Below, piece by piece: positions 1 to 6,691 of a stretch of DNA of 7,240 nt; within the stretch, counting starts at the first letter, position 1, and each line of letters starts with the position of its first letter. The stretch lies in contig JAGFXW010000134.1 in the NCBI GenBank assembly GCA_017861495.1, forward strand, positions 1 to 7,240, read 5' to 3'. Both the position numbers and the translations under genes were made by a program. Below the pieces are notes generated by a model. It did no database searches. It was not told where the DNA came from and worked only from the letters and a program-made list of their open reading frames with translations. Source of the stretch: Bacillota bacterium. Its GTDB lineage: Bacteria; Bacillota_C; Negativicutes; CTSoil-072.

Positions 1-741
1 CGGGCTGACAAACTGATCGCTTTGCTTGAAGCAGAAAAGGGCGCAGATGCGCTTCTGAACGAAATTTACAAAAATAAAGACTTTTTGGTCAAACGTTCGC
101 ACTGGATTTTTGGCGGCGACGGCTGGGCCTATGATATCGGATTTGGTGGCTTGGACCATGTCTTAGCTTCCGGAGAAGATGTTAACGTATTCGTTTTTGA
201 TACGGAAGTATATTCCAATACCGGCGGTCAAGCTTCCAAATCGACTCCAACTGCGGCGATTGCGAAATTTGCCGCTAGCGGAAAAGAAACGAAGAAAAAA
301 GATCTTGGCATGATGGCAATGACTTATGGGTATGTCTATGTTGCGCAAATTTGCATGGGCGCGGATAAGAACCAGACTCTCAAAGCCATTGCAGAAGCAG
401 AAGCTTATCCGGGACCGTCCTTGATTATCGCTTATGCTCCTTGCATCAACCACGGTCTGAGAGCCGGAATGGGCTTGAGCCAGCTTGAAGCTAAAAAAGC
501 AGTAGAGGCTGGATATTGGGCAATGTACCGTTATAATCCGGCGTTGGTTGGAACCGATAAAAATGCATTTGTGTTGGATTCGAAAGAACCAACTGCCGAT
601 TTCAAAGAATTCCTGATGGGCGAAGTTCGTTATTCGTCTCTGATGAAACAGTTCCCAGAGCATGCTCCGGCACTGTTTGCAAAAACAGAAAAAGATGCAA
701 AAGAAAGACTGGCCGGTTACAAAAAATTGGCTGGGAAGTAA
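1..741 (+). CDS. nifJ: Pyruvate:ferredoxin (flavodoxin) oxidoreductase, C-terminal part (5' end outside window)
   Basis: This enzyme oxidatively decarboxylates pyruvate to acetyl-CoA and CO2 in the cytoplasm of anaerobes and passes the electrons to ferredoxin or flavodoxin. The frame is open from base 1, so the visible 246 residues are the end of a protein that is usually about 1170 residues long. The thiamine-diphosphate-binding domain is clear: GDG at 115-123 and the YSNTGGQ segment around 211-231, the usual pair of Mg/TPP-binding elements, followed by ASKSTPTAA. The Cys codon at 442-444 in the CINHG motif matches the conserved C-terminal cysteine that ligates the [4Fe-4S] cluster near TPP in this family. 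The C-terminal tail (YRYNPAL, then a Lys-rich end) is normal, and TAA at 739-741 is followed at once by a strong terminator. The family call is secure. The name could equally be por/pfor, and 2-oxoacid specificity cannot be judged from this end alone. Confidence 0.96.
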   Translation, partial: RADKLIALLEAEKGADALLNEIYKNKDFLVKRSHWIFGGDGWAYDIGFGGLDHVLASGEDVNVFVFDTEVYSNTGGQASKSTPTAAIAKFAASGKETKKKDLGMMAMTYGYVYVAQICMGADKNQTLKAIAEAEAYPGPSLIIAYAPCINHGLRAGMGLSQLEAKKAVEAGYWAMYRYNPALVGTDKNAFVLDSKEPTADFKEFLMGEVRYSSLMKQFPEHAPALFAKTEKDAKERLAGYKKLAGK

Positions 742-751
742 AGAAACACAC

Positions 752-787
752 AAAAAACAGGCGGGTTATAAACCCGCCTGTTTTTTT
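752..787 (+). terminator. Rho-independent terminator of the pyruvate oxidoreductase gene
   Basis: The stem pairs CAGGCGGGTT (758-767) with AACCCGCCTG (771-780) around a 3-nt ATA loop, and it is extended by six A:T pairs (752-757 with 781-786). Seven T residues follow at 781-787. It begins 10 bases after the TAA stop. The A-run on the 5' side means it could also stop transcription arriving on the minus strand from the lexA side. Confidence 0.95.
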
Positions 788-872
788 GTTTCGAAGGCTG
801 TTGAAAAAGGTCAATCTGCATCAAACGAATAAAACGGATAATTAATATCCAACGCTTCGGCTCATCTCGTTA

Positions 873-902
873 ACAGCCTGTAAAACTTCGATAACAGGCT
901 GT
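873..902. repeat. Small inverted repeat inside the element (ACAGCCTGT / ACAGGCTGT)
   Basis: ACAGCCTGT at 873-881 and ACAGGCTGT at 894-902 are exact reverse complements separated by 12 bases. Both contain AGGCTGT (one on each strand), the same seven bases that begin the outer left terminal repeat at 795. The segment sits in the part of the element's left half that has no counterpart on the right, so it may be an inserted remnant. Confidence 0.6.
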
Positions 903-907
903 ACGAC

Positions 908-979
908 TCGAATTAAATTCGCTCTAAGGGTTCGGGAGGATTGTAATCGTTCCGAACCCTTAGAGCGAATTTAATTCGA
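908..979. repeat. 72-nt near-perfect palindrome (long hairpin) at the core of the repeat element
   Basis: The arms 908-935 and 952-979 are perfect reverse complements over 28 bp. The remaining 16 bases also fold: 936/951 is a G:T wobble, 937/950 pairs, 938/949 is a mismatch, and 939-942 pairs with 945-948, leaving a 2-base centre. Each arm contains its own smaller palindrome (CGAATT-A-AATTCG at 909-921). No T-run follows on either strand, so it is not a standard terminator. It could extrude as a cruciform in DNA or form a very stable RNA hairpin. Confidence 0.9.
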
Positions 980-1168
980 TTAACCTCCGCTTTTGGATAA
1001 TTATCCGTTTGTTTTGGAGTTTTTAGTATGATCGCAAGCCTCGTCATTCCTAGCATCTTAACCTTTTTGAACAACCTACGATATTTGTTGTTATTAAACA
1101 TAAAATTATGTCAACAATTTTTTGCCTGCTATTGGCGGGAGGTTAATTTTCTATGTAAATGCAAGAAG

Positions 1169-1786
1169 TTACATTTTCCGGAATAGGCCGATTGCCTTGC
1201 CGACAATCGAAACGTTTTCCGCGTAGATTGGTTCCATTGTATCATTTTCCGGCTGAAGGCGGATGCGGCCTTTTTCCCGGAAGAACCGTTTAATCGTTGC
1301 TTCTTCGTTATCGATCAGCGCTACAACGATATCGCCGTTTTCGGCTGTTGAACCTTCTTTGACAACAACATAGTCACCATCGAGGATACCGGCGTTGATC
1401 ATGCTTTCGCCGCTGATGGTAAGCATAAATACGTTTTCAGCATTATCGACCAGTTCAGCCGGCAAAGGATAAGTCTCTTCAATATTTTCGACGGCGAGGA
1501 TTGGCTGCCCGGCAGCTACCCTGCCAACGAGGGGGACCGGTATCATTTTTTGGTTTCGCCAAGGAGCTTCTTCCATCAATTCAATAGCGCGCGGTTTTGT
1601 TGGATCCCGGCGGATCAAGCCTAATGCTTCCAATTTGCCAAGATGAAAATGGACCGTGGAACTGGAACTAAGCCCGACCATTTGTCCAATTTCCCTGACT
1701 GATGGCGGGTAGCCTTTTACGCGAAGTTGCTGCTTGATGCAATCCAAAATTTCTTGTTGTTTGCTGGTTAAATGTTCATTGCTCAC
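1169..1786 (-). CDS. lexA: LexA, SOS-response transcriptional repressor and self-cleaving serine protease
   Basis: LexA represses DNA-damage genes and cleaves itself when stimulated by RecA on single-stranded DNA. The chosen start is GTG at 1786, giving 205 residues, the usual family size. An AGAGGTGA ribosome site at 1795-1802 lies 8 bases upstream. A longer reading from ATG at 1879 is unlikely because the probable promoter -10 lies at 1890-1895, leaving no room for a leader. An N-terminal winged helix-turn-helix domain (residues about 1-70; [27 protein letters not shown]) is followed by the S24 peptidase domain. The scissile Ala92-Gly93 sits in VGRVAAGQP, the nucleophile Ser128 in GESM and the catalytic Lys166 in ATIKRF, so the protein should be functional. 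It is divergent from the LysM gene and shares an operator region with it, so it is probably autoregulated. I see no good terminator after its stop; downstream lies the repeat element. Confidence 0.97.
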   Translation of the reverse strand: MSNEHLTSKQQEILDCIKQQLRVKGYPPSVREIGQMVGLSSSSTVHFHLGKLEALGLIRRDPTKPRAIELMEEAPWRNQKMIPVPLVGRVAAGQPILAVENIEETYPLPAELVDNAENVFMLTISGESMINAGILDGDYVVVKEGSTAENGDIVVALIDNEEATIKRFFREKGRIRLQPENDTMEPIYAENVSIVGKAIGLFRKM

Positions 1787-1889
1787 GCTTCTCGTCACCT
1801 CTTTATTTTCATTGGCAATGCATACGCCTCTGCTGTTGGACGGCAGAAGAAAAAAATGCAAAAACACAGTTGTGGTCAATCATATTTGT

Positions 1890-1919
1890 ATTATAGCACA
1901 AGATAATAAACAAACACAA
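1890..1919 (-). promoter_or_regulatory. Predicted lexA promoter (extended -10)
   Basis: On the minus strand the -10 is a perfect TATAAT (1890-1895), preceded by TGC, an extended -10 element. The best -35 is TTGTGT (1914-1919) with an 18-base spacer; it is weak and lies inside the LexA box at 1911-1924. Transcription would begin near 1883, giving a leader of about 97 bases before the GTG start. Confidence 0.6.
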
Positions 1920-1924
1920 GTTCG
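1911..1924 (-). promoter_or_regulatory. LexA (DinR/Cheo) box 1, over the lexA -35
   Basis: Read on the minus strand, CGAACTTGTGTTTG agrees with the Bacillus consensus CGAACRNRYGTTYC at all but two positions (position 6 and the last base). It covers the -35 region of the predicted lexA promoter, the position expected for autorepression. Confidence 0.7.
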
Positions 1925-1943
1925 AAAAAAGTTTCAAAAACTA

Positions 1944-1971
1944 TTGCACTGAACATATGTGCTATGATAAT
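1944..1971 (+). promoter_or_regulatory. Predicted promoter of the LysM (yneA-like) gene
   Basis: The best reading is a -35 TTGCAC (1944-1949) and a -10 GATAAT (1966-1971) with a 16-base spacer. A second possible -10, TATGAT at 1963-1968, is preceded by TGC and could act as an extended -10. LexA box 2 lies in the spacer and box 3 lies just downstream, around the expected transcription start. Confidence 0.5.
1950..1963 (+). promoter_or_regulatory. LexA box 2, within the LysM gene promoter
   Basis: The core GAACATATGTGC (1951-1962) differs from the ideal palindrome GAACATATGTTC at one base. Against CGAACRNRYGTTYC it matches 11 of 14 positions. It lies between the -35 and -10 of the LysM promoter. 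Confidence 0.65.
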
Positions 1972-1978
1972 ATAAATA

Positions 1979-1992
1979 CAAACATACGTTCA
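1979..1992 (+). promoter_or_regulatory. LexA box 3, near the start of LysM gene transcription
   Basis: CAAACATACGTTCA matches CGAACRNRYGTTYC at 12 of 14 positions (mismatches at position 2 and the last base). It lies about 29 bases from box 2 centre to centre, between the predicted -10 and the AGGAG ribosome site at 1992-1996. Confidence 0.6.
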
Positions 1993-2004
1993 GGAGTGAT
2001 GATT

Positions 2005-2265
2005 ATGCGTTTACTGCTGGGTATACTTTTGGGAATGGTATTATGTTTTGGTTTTGCATCGGCACATTCTTCTGACCAGGCGAGCCGTGCTGCTTATGCA
2101 GTGGTTTACGTTCAACCGGGTGATACGGTATGGGGAATTGCAGGGCGTTATACAAGCAGCCGTGGTGATATTCGGGAAACCGTGATGGAGATTCGGCAAT
2201 TGAACCAATTGAATCGCAATGCAGACGTGTATATAGGGCAAGCGCTGAAAATACCGGTAAAGTAA
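2005..2265 (+). CDS. yneA: Small exported LysM-domain protein, probable SOS cell-division inhibitor (YneA-like)
   Basis: The protein has 86 residues. Residues 1-20 (RLLLGILLGMVLCFGFASA) form a signal peptide or single membrane anchor, possibly cut after ASA. Residues about 34-84 form one LysM domain (VYVQPGDTVWGIAGRY ... IGQALKIPV), a peptidoglycan-binding fold. Bacillus YneA has the same plan (N-terminal membrane segment plus LysM), is encoded divergently from lexA, is SOS-induced and delays division. By analogy this protein should act at the membrane and wall during DNA damage. The start at ATG 2005 is preferred because AGGAG (1992-1996) lies 8 bases upstream; ATG 1999 is only 2 bases from it, and 1957 would overlap the promoter. 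Two or more LexA boxes cover its promoter. LysM is a common module, so the fold is certain but the division-inhibitor role is inferred from context. Confidence 0.82.
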   Translation: MRLLLGILLGMVLCFGFASAHSSDQASRAAYAVVYVQPGDTVWGIAGRYTSSRGDIRETVMEIRQLNQLNRNADVYIGQALKIPVK

Positions 2266-2305
2266 AGAGTGCCAAGATTATTCCAATTTGCCGAGAAACA
2301 TGAAA

Positions 2306-2346
2306 ATTAGCCGGTGGGGGAGGATTTTTCTCTCTTGCCGGCTAAT
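2306..2346. other. Unassigned hairpin between the LysM gene and sbcD
   Basis: ATTAGCCGG (2306-2314) is an exact reverse complement of CCGGCTAAT (2338-2346). In a plus-strand RNA the G-rich stretch 2315-2322 could continue the stem against 2330-2337, largely by G:U pairs. No T-run follows directly on the plus strand (CTAGTAATTG comes next); on the minus strand a short run of T lies at the stem's end. It could be a weak terminator or attenuator after the LysM gene, or a leader structure of sbcDC. I found no clear sbcD promoter in the 159 bases before that gene. Confidence 0.5.
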
Positions 2347-2424
2347 CTAGTAATTGCAAATTTTTATCTTCACGATACTGAGACAGGCTGAATATTTTTC
2401 AACGCTTATTTTAGGGGGCGCATG

Positions 2425-3582
2425 ATGCGTTTTATTCATACATCAGACTGGCATTTAGGAAGAATATTTTATGGTGAGCATTTAACGGCAGACCAGAGCT
2501 ATGTGTTGCATAATTTTTTGGATTTGGTTGCCGATGTTTGTCCGCAGGCCGTCCTTATTGCAGGCGATATTTATGACCGGGCCGTTCCCCCTGTGGAGGC
2601 GGTGGAACTATTGAATGAAATTCTGGGACGCCTGACCATCGATTTGCGGGTACCGGTTATCATGATTGCCGGCAATCATGACAGCCCGGAACGGGTTGGG
2701 TTTGGCAACCGTCTTTTGGCGAAGCAGGGCTTGCATGTTATTGGCTCGCTGGGAAAAACCGTTTTCCCCATTGTTCTGGAAGATGAATTTGGGCCGGTGC
2801 ATTTCGTGCCGATTACGTATGCGGAACCTTCCGTTGTAAAAGTAACTCATGGTATAGATGAAATGATGAACCATGAACAGGCAATGCAGTATCTTGTGCA
2901 ACGCGCCATTACGGCTATTCCTCCCGGGCAGCGATCGGTTGCGCTTGCCCATGCTTATATTGCCGGAAGTGAAGACAGTGAATCAGAGCGGCCGTTGACT
3001 GTTGGCGGGAGTGGGACCGTCAGTTACGATATTTTCCGGCCGTTTCATTATACAGCGTTAGGCCATCTGCACAAAGCGCAGCGTGCCGGAACAGAAAATA
3101 TCCGTTACAGCGGATCACTGTTGAAATACTCTTTCAGTGAAACAGGGCAGCAAAAGGGCGTATATTTGATTGATATGGATCGTACAGGAAATACGGAAAC
3201 TCAATTTGTAACTCTAAAACCGCGACGTGATGTACGGTGCATTGAAGGCTATATGCAGGACCTATTGGCTGTTCCGAATCAAGTTATCGGCCGGGACGAT
3301 TATATTATGGCAAATTTACTGGATGAACAGCCGGTGCTTGATCCGATGGGGCGGCTGCGGCAGATCTATCCGAATATATTGGGAGCGAACCGACAGAGTA
3401 TTGCTGTGGCCACAGAGTTGGACGGGCCGGAGGGAGATCACCGGACCTTGTCTGAACAAGAATTGTTCCGTTCTTTTTTTGAACAGATAACAGGCCGTTC
3501 GCTTTCCGCGCAAGAAAATACGGTTTTTTGCCGCGTTGTTGAAGATGTATTTCGTGCCAGCCAGGAGGCGGGAAAACGATGA
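2425..3582 (+). CDS. sbcD: SbcD, Mre11-type nuclease subunit of the SbcCD complex
   Basis: SbcD is the metallo-phosphoesterase that, with the SbcC ATPase, degrades double-stranded ends and opens DNA hairpins and protein-blocked ends. With the start at 2425 it has 385 residues, about the usual size. The metal-binding motifs are all present: DWHLG (Asp8, His10), GDIYDR (Asp48), GNHD (Asn84, His85), AHAY (His176) and GHLH (His214, His216). A C-terminal capping and partner-binding region follows (about 265-385). ATG codons occur in tandem at 2422 and 2425; the second is preferred because AGGGGG (2413-2418) lies 6 bases before it against 3 for the first. Its TGA overlaps the sbcC start as ATGA (3579-3582), indicating translational coupling. 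It lies 159 bases after the LysM gene, so read-through from the SOS promoter is possible but unproven. Confidence 0.97.
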   Translation: MRFIHTSDWHLGRIFYGEHLTADQSYVLHNFLDLVADVCPQAVLIAGDIYDRAVPPVEAVELLNEILGRLTIDLRVPVIMIAGNHDSPERVGFGNRLLAKQGLHVIGSLGKTVFPIVLEDEFGPVHFVPITYAEPSVVKVTHGIDEMMNHEQAMQYLVQRAITAIPPGQRSVALAHAYIAGSEDSESERPLTVGGSGTVSYDIFRPFHYTALGHLHKAQRAGTENIRYSGSLLKYSFSETGQQKGVYLIDMDRTGNTETQFVTLKPRRDVRCIEGYMQDLLAVPNQVIGRDDYIMANLLDEQPVLDPMGRLRQIYPNILGANRQSIAVATELDGPEGDHRTLSEQELFRSFFEQITGRSLSAQENTVFCRVVEDVFRASQEAGKR

Positions 3583-6500
3583 AGCCATTATTTTTATCGA
3601 TGAGCGCTTTCGGACCGTATGCGGAAAAAGAAGTGATTGATTTTCAATATTTGCAAAACAGGAAGTTTTTTCTGATTCACGGTCCGACAGGAGCAGGCAA
3701 AACCACGTTGTTGGATGCAATTTGTTATGCCTTGTATGGGGACACGAGCGGAGCGTTGCGCAGCGGGAAAATGATGCGCAGTAATTATGCCGATGCTTCC
3801 GTATCTACGGAAATTATCTTTGATTTTGCGATTGGCAACCGTAATTACCGGGTTTGCCGATATCCGGAACAGGAAGTGCGAAAGAAACGCGGGGAAGGCA
3901 CAACCATTCAAAAAGAAACGGCAGACTTATTTTCGCTGGATGAACAGCGGCAGGAATTAGCGGTTTTAGCATCCGGAGCAACCCGGGTTAGCGAATATGT
4001 TTGCACTTTGCTTGGATTTAAGTGCGACCAATTTCGACAGGTTGTACTGTTGCCGCAAGGTGATTTTCGCCGGCTGTTGTTGGCAGGTTCGGTTGAACGC
4101 CAGGAGATCATGCAAACCTTATTCCGAACCGAAACTTATCAAATGATCGAAATGAAGTTAAAAAATGAAGCGGATAATCTAAAGAAGCGGTTTGAAGAAC
4201 TACAACAGCAAGTTTCTTGGATTTTGCAAGAAGCGAATGTACAAAATGAACCGGAACTTCAAGTGCGTCTGGTGGAAAATCAGCAAAAAATGAGCTTTTT
4301 GACCGAACAAGCTTCCGTGCTGCAAAAAAAATTACAAGCCGCCCAGGAGAAAGTAACCAAGGGACGATTGGTACAGCAAAAGTTGGCGGAGAGTGAACAA
4401 GCAACCACTGAGCTGACGAAACTGCAGGAAAAAATTTCGATAGTGGAAAAAAAACGCCAAGAGTTGGAAAAGGCAGATCGGGCTGCGGCGTTGTTTGATG
4501 CGGAAAAAAATGTCGCGCAGCTTCGTCAAGATGTAAAAAATTCAAGAGAAACCCATCAAAAACGGGAAGAACATTTGCGGCTTGCGGAGAAAAATGCAGC
4601 CCAAGCGAAGGAGTTGGCCGTGAGTGAAACGGCCAAAGAACAAGAGCGGGAAACGGCCCGGCGGTATTGTGTGTATTTGCAAGAACTATTTGGCCGGTCC
4701 CAAGAGCTGGTTGCTGCGGAGGGCCAGGCACAGAAAACGAAAAAAGAGCTTGAACGCATCGATGTTTTGCGCCAGGATGCTGCGAACCAATTGCTGGCGT
4801 GCGAAGGAACATTGACTGCCTATGCCGAACAATGGGAAATCGTATCGGCGGCTGCAGCTGAGAAAGCAGAACGGACCGTTAACCTACAAACGCTGCAAAG
4901 TCTAACCGACAAAAGAAAAGCGGTAACTGTTTTGCAAACGGAAATAAACCAAATCGAACAGCAACTTCAGCAACAAATTAATACTGTTGACAAGCTGGAA
5001 CAAGAATATTTACAGACCAAAAATACATTGGATTTTTTGCGGACCCAGTGGACGAATGGACAAGCGTCTGTTATGGCAAAGACGCTGTCAGACGGCCAGC
5101 CTTGCCCTGTTTGCGGCTCTCATCACCATCCGAATAAGGCGGCAGCAAACGATAGCGTTCCGAGTGAAGCGGAAATCAAAGACCAACAGCTTCGATTCGA
5201 TCAATTGGATGCGAAGAAAGTAGACAGTCAGTTGAAGTTGACTGGCTTGCAAACCACGCGCCAAACGTTGCTTGTCCAGTTGCAAGAAAAAGAAGGCGAG
5301 ATTTCTGAAGATAACCGGAAAGGTTCGTTGGCGGAATTACAAACTGCTATTATTGAAGCGCAGAAACGAGTTGTGGAATCGGAAAATGCCCTGAAAAAAT
5401 TAGCCGATTGTGACATTGTTATTCGAGAGTGCAAAGAAAAAAAACAGCAAATTACTGAAAATCTTCATTTGCTGGAAGGACAATATCAGAACGCCAAAGC
5501 AGCGTGGTTGGCTGCGCAGGCGGTTGTTGGTGAACGGGCCAATGCAGTTCCGGCAGAATACCGGCAGGAAACTGCGTTGCGCGCTGCGCAGCAAAAAGCG
5601 AACGCTAATTTGCGGCAGTTGCAAGATCGTTACGAAACGGCGCGTAAAAATGTCGAGGAAGCGGAAAAAACACTCAGCAGTTCCAAAACTACTCTGCAGC
5701 ATACGGTACAGGATTTGCAAATAAAAATGGAACGTCTGCAGACCGAAACTGACGATTTTACTGAACGTATGGCTGCCGCAGGGTTTGCTGACGAAACAGC
5801 GTATTTGGCTGCAAAAAAAGCAACAGAGGATCGGATAAAGTTGCGCGATGCGATCCAAAAATTTGACTTCAATTTGGCGGCGGCAGTGGATCGGCAAGCT
5901 CGCTTGCTCAATGAAACGAAAGAACTGGCAGTTCCTGATCTTGCTGAATTGGAAGAGACGTTGCGGACCGCGCAAGAACGGTGTAATCAAAACAGCGGCG
6001 AACAAGGAAAATTAACGGATGTTCTCGGGCGCGAAAAAGGCTGGCTGGCCAGTTTAGACCGCTTGACAAAAACGTTATCTGAAGTAGAAAAAGAGTATGA
6101 AATCATCAGTGTGCTGGCGGAAGTGGCGAATGGAAAAGGGATCAACCAATATGGTGTAACTCTGCAACGGTTTGTTTTAGGGTCATTGCTTAATGATGTT
6201 GCGACTGCGGCCAACCTGCGGTTGCAAAAGATGAGCCGAGGACGGTACTATTTACAGCGGACGTTAGACCGGATGCGGCGAAATTCGGCGGCAGGGCTGG
6301 AATTGGAGGTGTTTGATAATAATACCGGAATGGCTCGCAATGTCAACACTTTATCCGGTGGAGAAACCTTTTTGGCATCGTTGTCTTTAGCGCTTGGGCT
6401 GGCAGATGTTGTTCAATCGTATTCGGGGGGGATACGGCTGGATACCATGTTTATTGATGAAGGGTTTGGTTCTTTGGATCCGGAAACGCTTGATTTCGCC

Positions 6501-6644
6501 ATTAAAACGTTGTTGGATTTACAGCGGGAAGGTCGGTTGATTGGTATTATTTCTCATGTTCCAGAGTTAAAAGAGCGAATTGATACTCGTTTGGAAATTA
6601 GTCTTACTGCTCGGGGAAGTAGGGCAGAATTCAAGATCGGTTGA
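3579..6644 (+). CDS. sbcC: SbcC, Rad50-type ATPase subunit of the SbcCD complex
   Basis: SbcC is the SMC/Rad50-family ATPase that clamps DNA and controls the SbcD nuclease. It has 1021 residues, close to E. coli SbcC (about 1050). The N-terminal ATPase half carries Walker A GPTGAGKT (residues 35-42, Lys41) and the Q-loop in LLPQGDF (Gln160). Two long coiled-coil arms (about 175-500 and 530-870), rich in Q, E, K and A, flank the zinc hook CPVCGS (Cys509, Cys512), through which two molecules join. The C-terminal half has the ABC signature LSGGE (925-929), Walker B LDTMFIDEG (Asp960, catalytic Glu961), a D-loop GSLD and the H-loop ISHV (His993). All catalytic elements are intact. It starts inside the sbcD stop codon (ATGA overlap), so the two are co-translated. 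The gap to the next gene is 47 bases without a terminator. Confidence 0.98.
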   Translation: MKPLFLSMSAFGPYAEKEVIDFQYLQNRKFFLIHGPTGAGKTTLLDAICYALYGDTSGALRSGKMMRSNYADASVSTEIIFDFAIGNRNYRVCRYPEQEVRKKRGEGTTIQKETADLFSLDEQRQELAVLASGATRVSEYVCTLLGFKCDQFRQVVLLPQGDFRRLLLAGSVERQEIMQTLFRTETYQMIEMKLKNEADNLKKRFEELQQQVSWILQEANVQNEPELQVRLVENQQKMSFLTEQASVLQKKLQAAQEKVTKGRLVQQKLAESEQATTELTKLQEKISIVEKKRQELEKADRAAALFDAEKNVAQLRQDVKNSRETHQKREEHLRLAEKNAAQAKELAVSETAKEQERETARRYCVYLQELFGRSQELVAAEGQAQKTKKELERIDVLRQDAANQLLACEGTLTAYAEQWEIVSAAAAEKAERTVNLQTLQSLTDKRKAVTVLQTEINQIEQQLQQQINTVDKLEQEYLQTKNTLDFLRTQWTNGQASVMAKTLSDGQPCPVCGSHHHPNKAAANDSVPSEAEIKDQQLRFDQLDAKKVDSQLKLTGLQTTRQTLLVQLQEKEGEISEDNRKGSLAELQTAIIEAQKRVVESENALKKLADCDIVIRECKEKKQQITENLHLLEGQYQNAKAAWLAAQAVVGERANAVPAEYRQETALRAAQQKANANLRQLQDRYETARKNVEEAEKTLSSSKTTLQHTVQDLQIKMERLQTETDDFTERMAAAGFADETAYLAAKKATEDRIKLRDAIQKFDFNLAAAVDRQARLLNETKELAVPDLAELEETLRTAQERCNQNSGEQGKLTDVLGREKGWLASLDRLTKTLSEVEKEYEIISVLAEVANGKGINQYGVTLQRFVLGSLLNDVATAANLRLQKMSRGRYYLQRTLDRMRRNSAAGLELEVFDNNTGMARNVNTLSGGETFLASLSLALGLADVVQSYSGGIRLDTMFIDEGFGSLDPETLDFAIKTLLDLQREGRLIGIISHVPELKERIDTRLEISLTARGSRAEFKIG

Positions 6645-6691
6645 TTAATGGTGAATATAAAACCGGAATATAAAAAAGGAAGGTGCTAGTG

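Larger units (their letters stand above)
795..1077. repeat. MITE-like nested inverted-repeat element, non-coding
   Basis: The ends form imperfect terminal inverted repeats: 795-811 (AGGCTGTTGAAAAAGGT) and the complement of 1061-1077 (AGGTTGTTCAAAAAGGT) match at 15 of 17 positions, and weaker similarity continues inward for about 10 bases. A second inverted pair lies inside. The region about 832-852, containing CGGATAATTAATATCC, corresponds in reverse complement to about 993-1010, containing GGATAATTATCCG, with a 3-base gap. The innermost pair is the long palindrome at 908-979. The element carries no gene; the minus-strand ORF inside it (913-1101) is just the repeat read through. No clear target-site duplication is visible at the edges. 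It looks like a non-autonomous transposable or intergenic repeat. From memory, repeats beginning GGTTGTTCAAAAAGG and running into GACGAGGC-type sequence are frequent in Negativicutes; this is unverified. It fills most of the 427-base gap between the oxidoreductase and lexA. Confidence 0.7.

Noticed and set aside
163..753. 196-codon minus-strand ORF opposite the oxidoreductase
   Set aside because: It lies wholly antisense to a certain gene, its translation is rich in F, S, R and C without any recognisable domain, and it begins inside the terminator.
913..1101. 62-codon minus-strand ORF (MFNNNKYRRLF...)
   Set aside because: It is the inverted-repeat element read through; its C-terminal part encodes one palindrome arm. 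No ribosome site was seen.
1098..1111. ACATAAAATTATGT as terminator for lexA
   Set aside because: It is a short A+T palindrome with only a 2-base centre and no suitable U-run on the minus strand; too weak to call.
1787..1879. N-terminal extension of LexA from ATG 1879
   Set aside because: It has no ribosome site and starts almost at the predicted transcription start. The GTG at 1786 has a strong site and gives the family's normal length.
1734..1952. 72-codon plus-strand ORF over the lexA start and operators
   Set aside because: It is antisense to lexA and crosses the lexA promoter and LexA box 1; no domain.
4108..4812. 234-codon minus-strand ORF opposite sbcC
   Set aside because: It is a shadow of the coiled-coil coding region, where Q/E/K/A-rich codons leave an antisense frame open. 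The translation is low in sense and has no start context.
5400..6005. 201-codon minus-strand ORF opposite sbcC
   Set aside because: The same antisense effect of the second coiled-coil arm; an F/C/S-rich translation.
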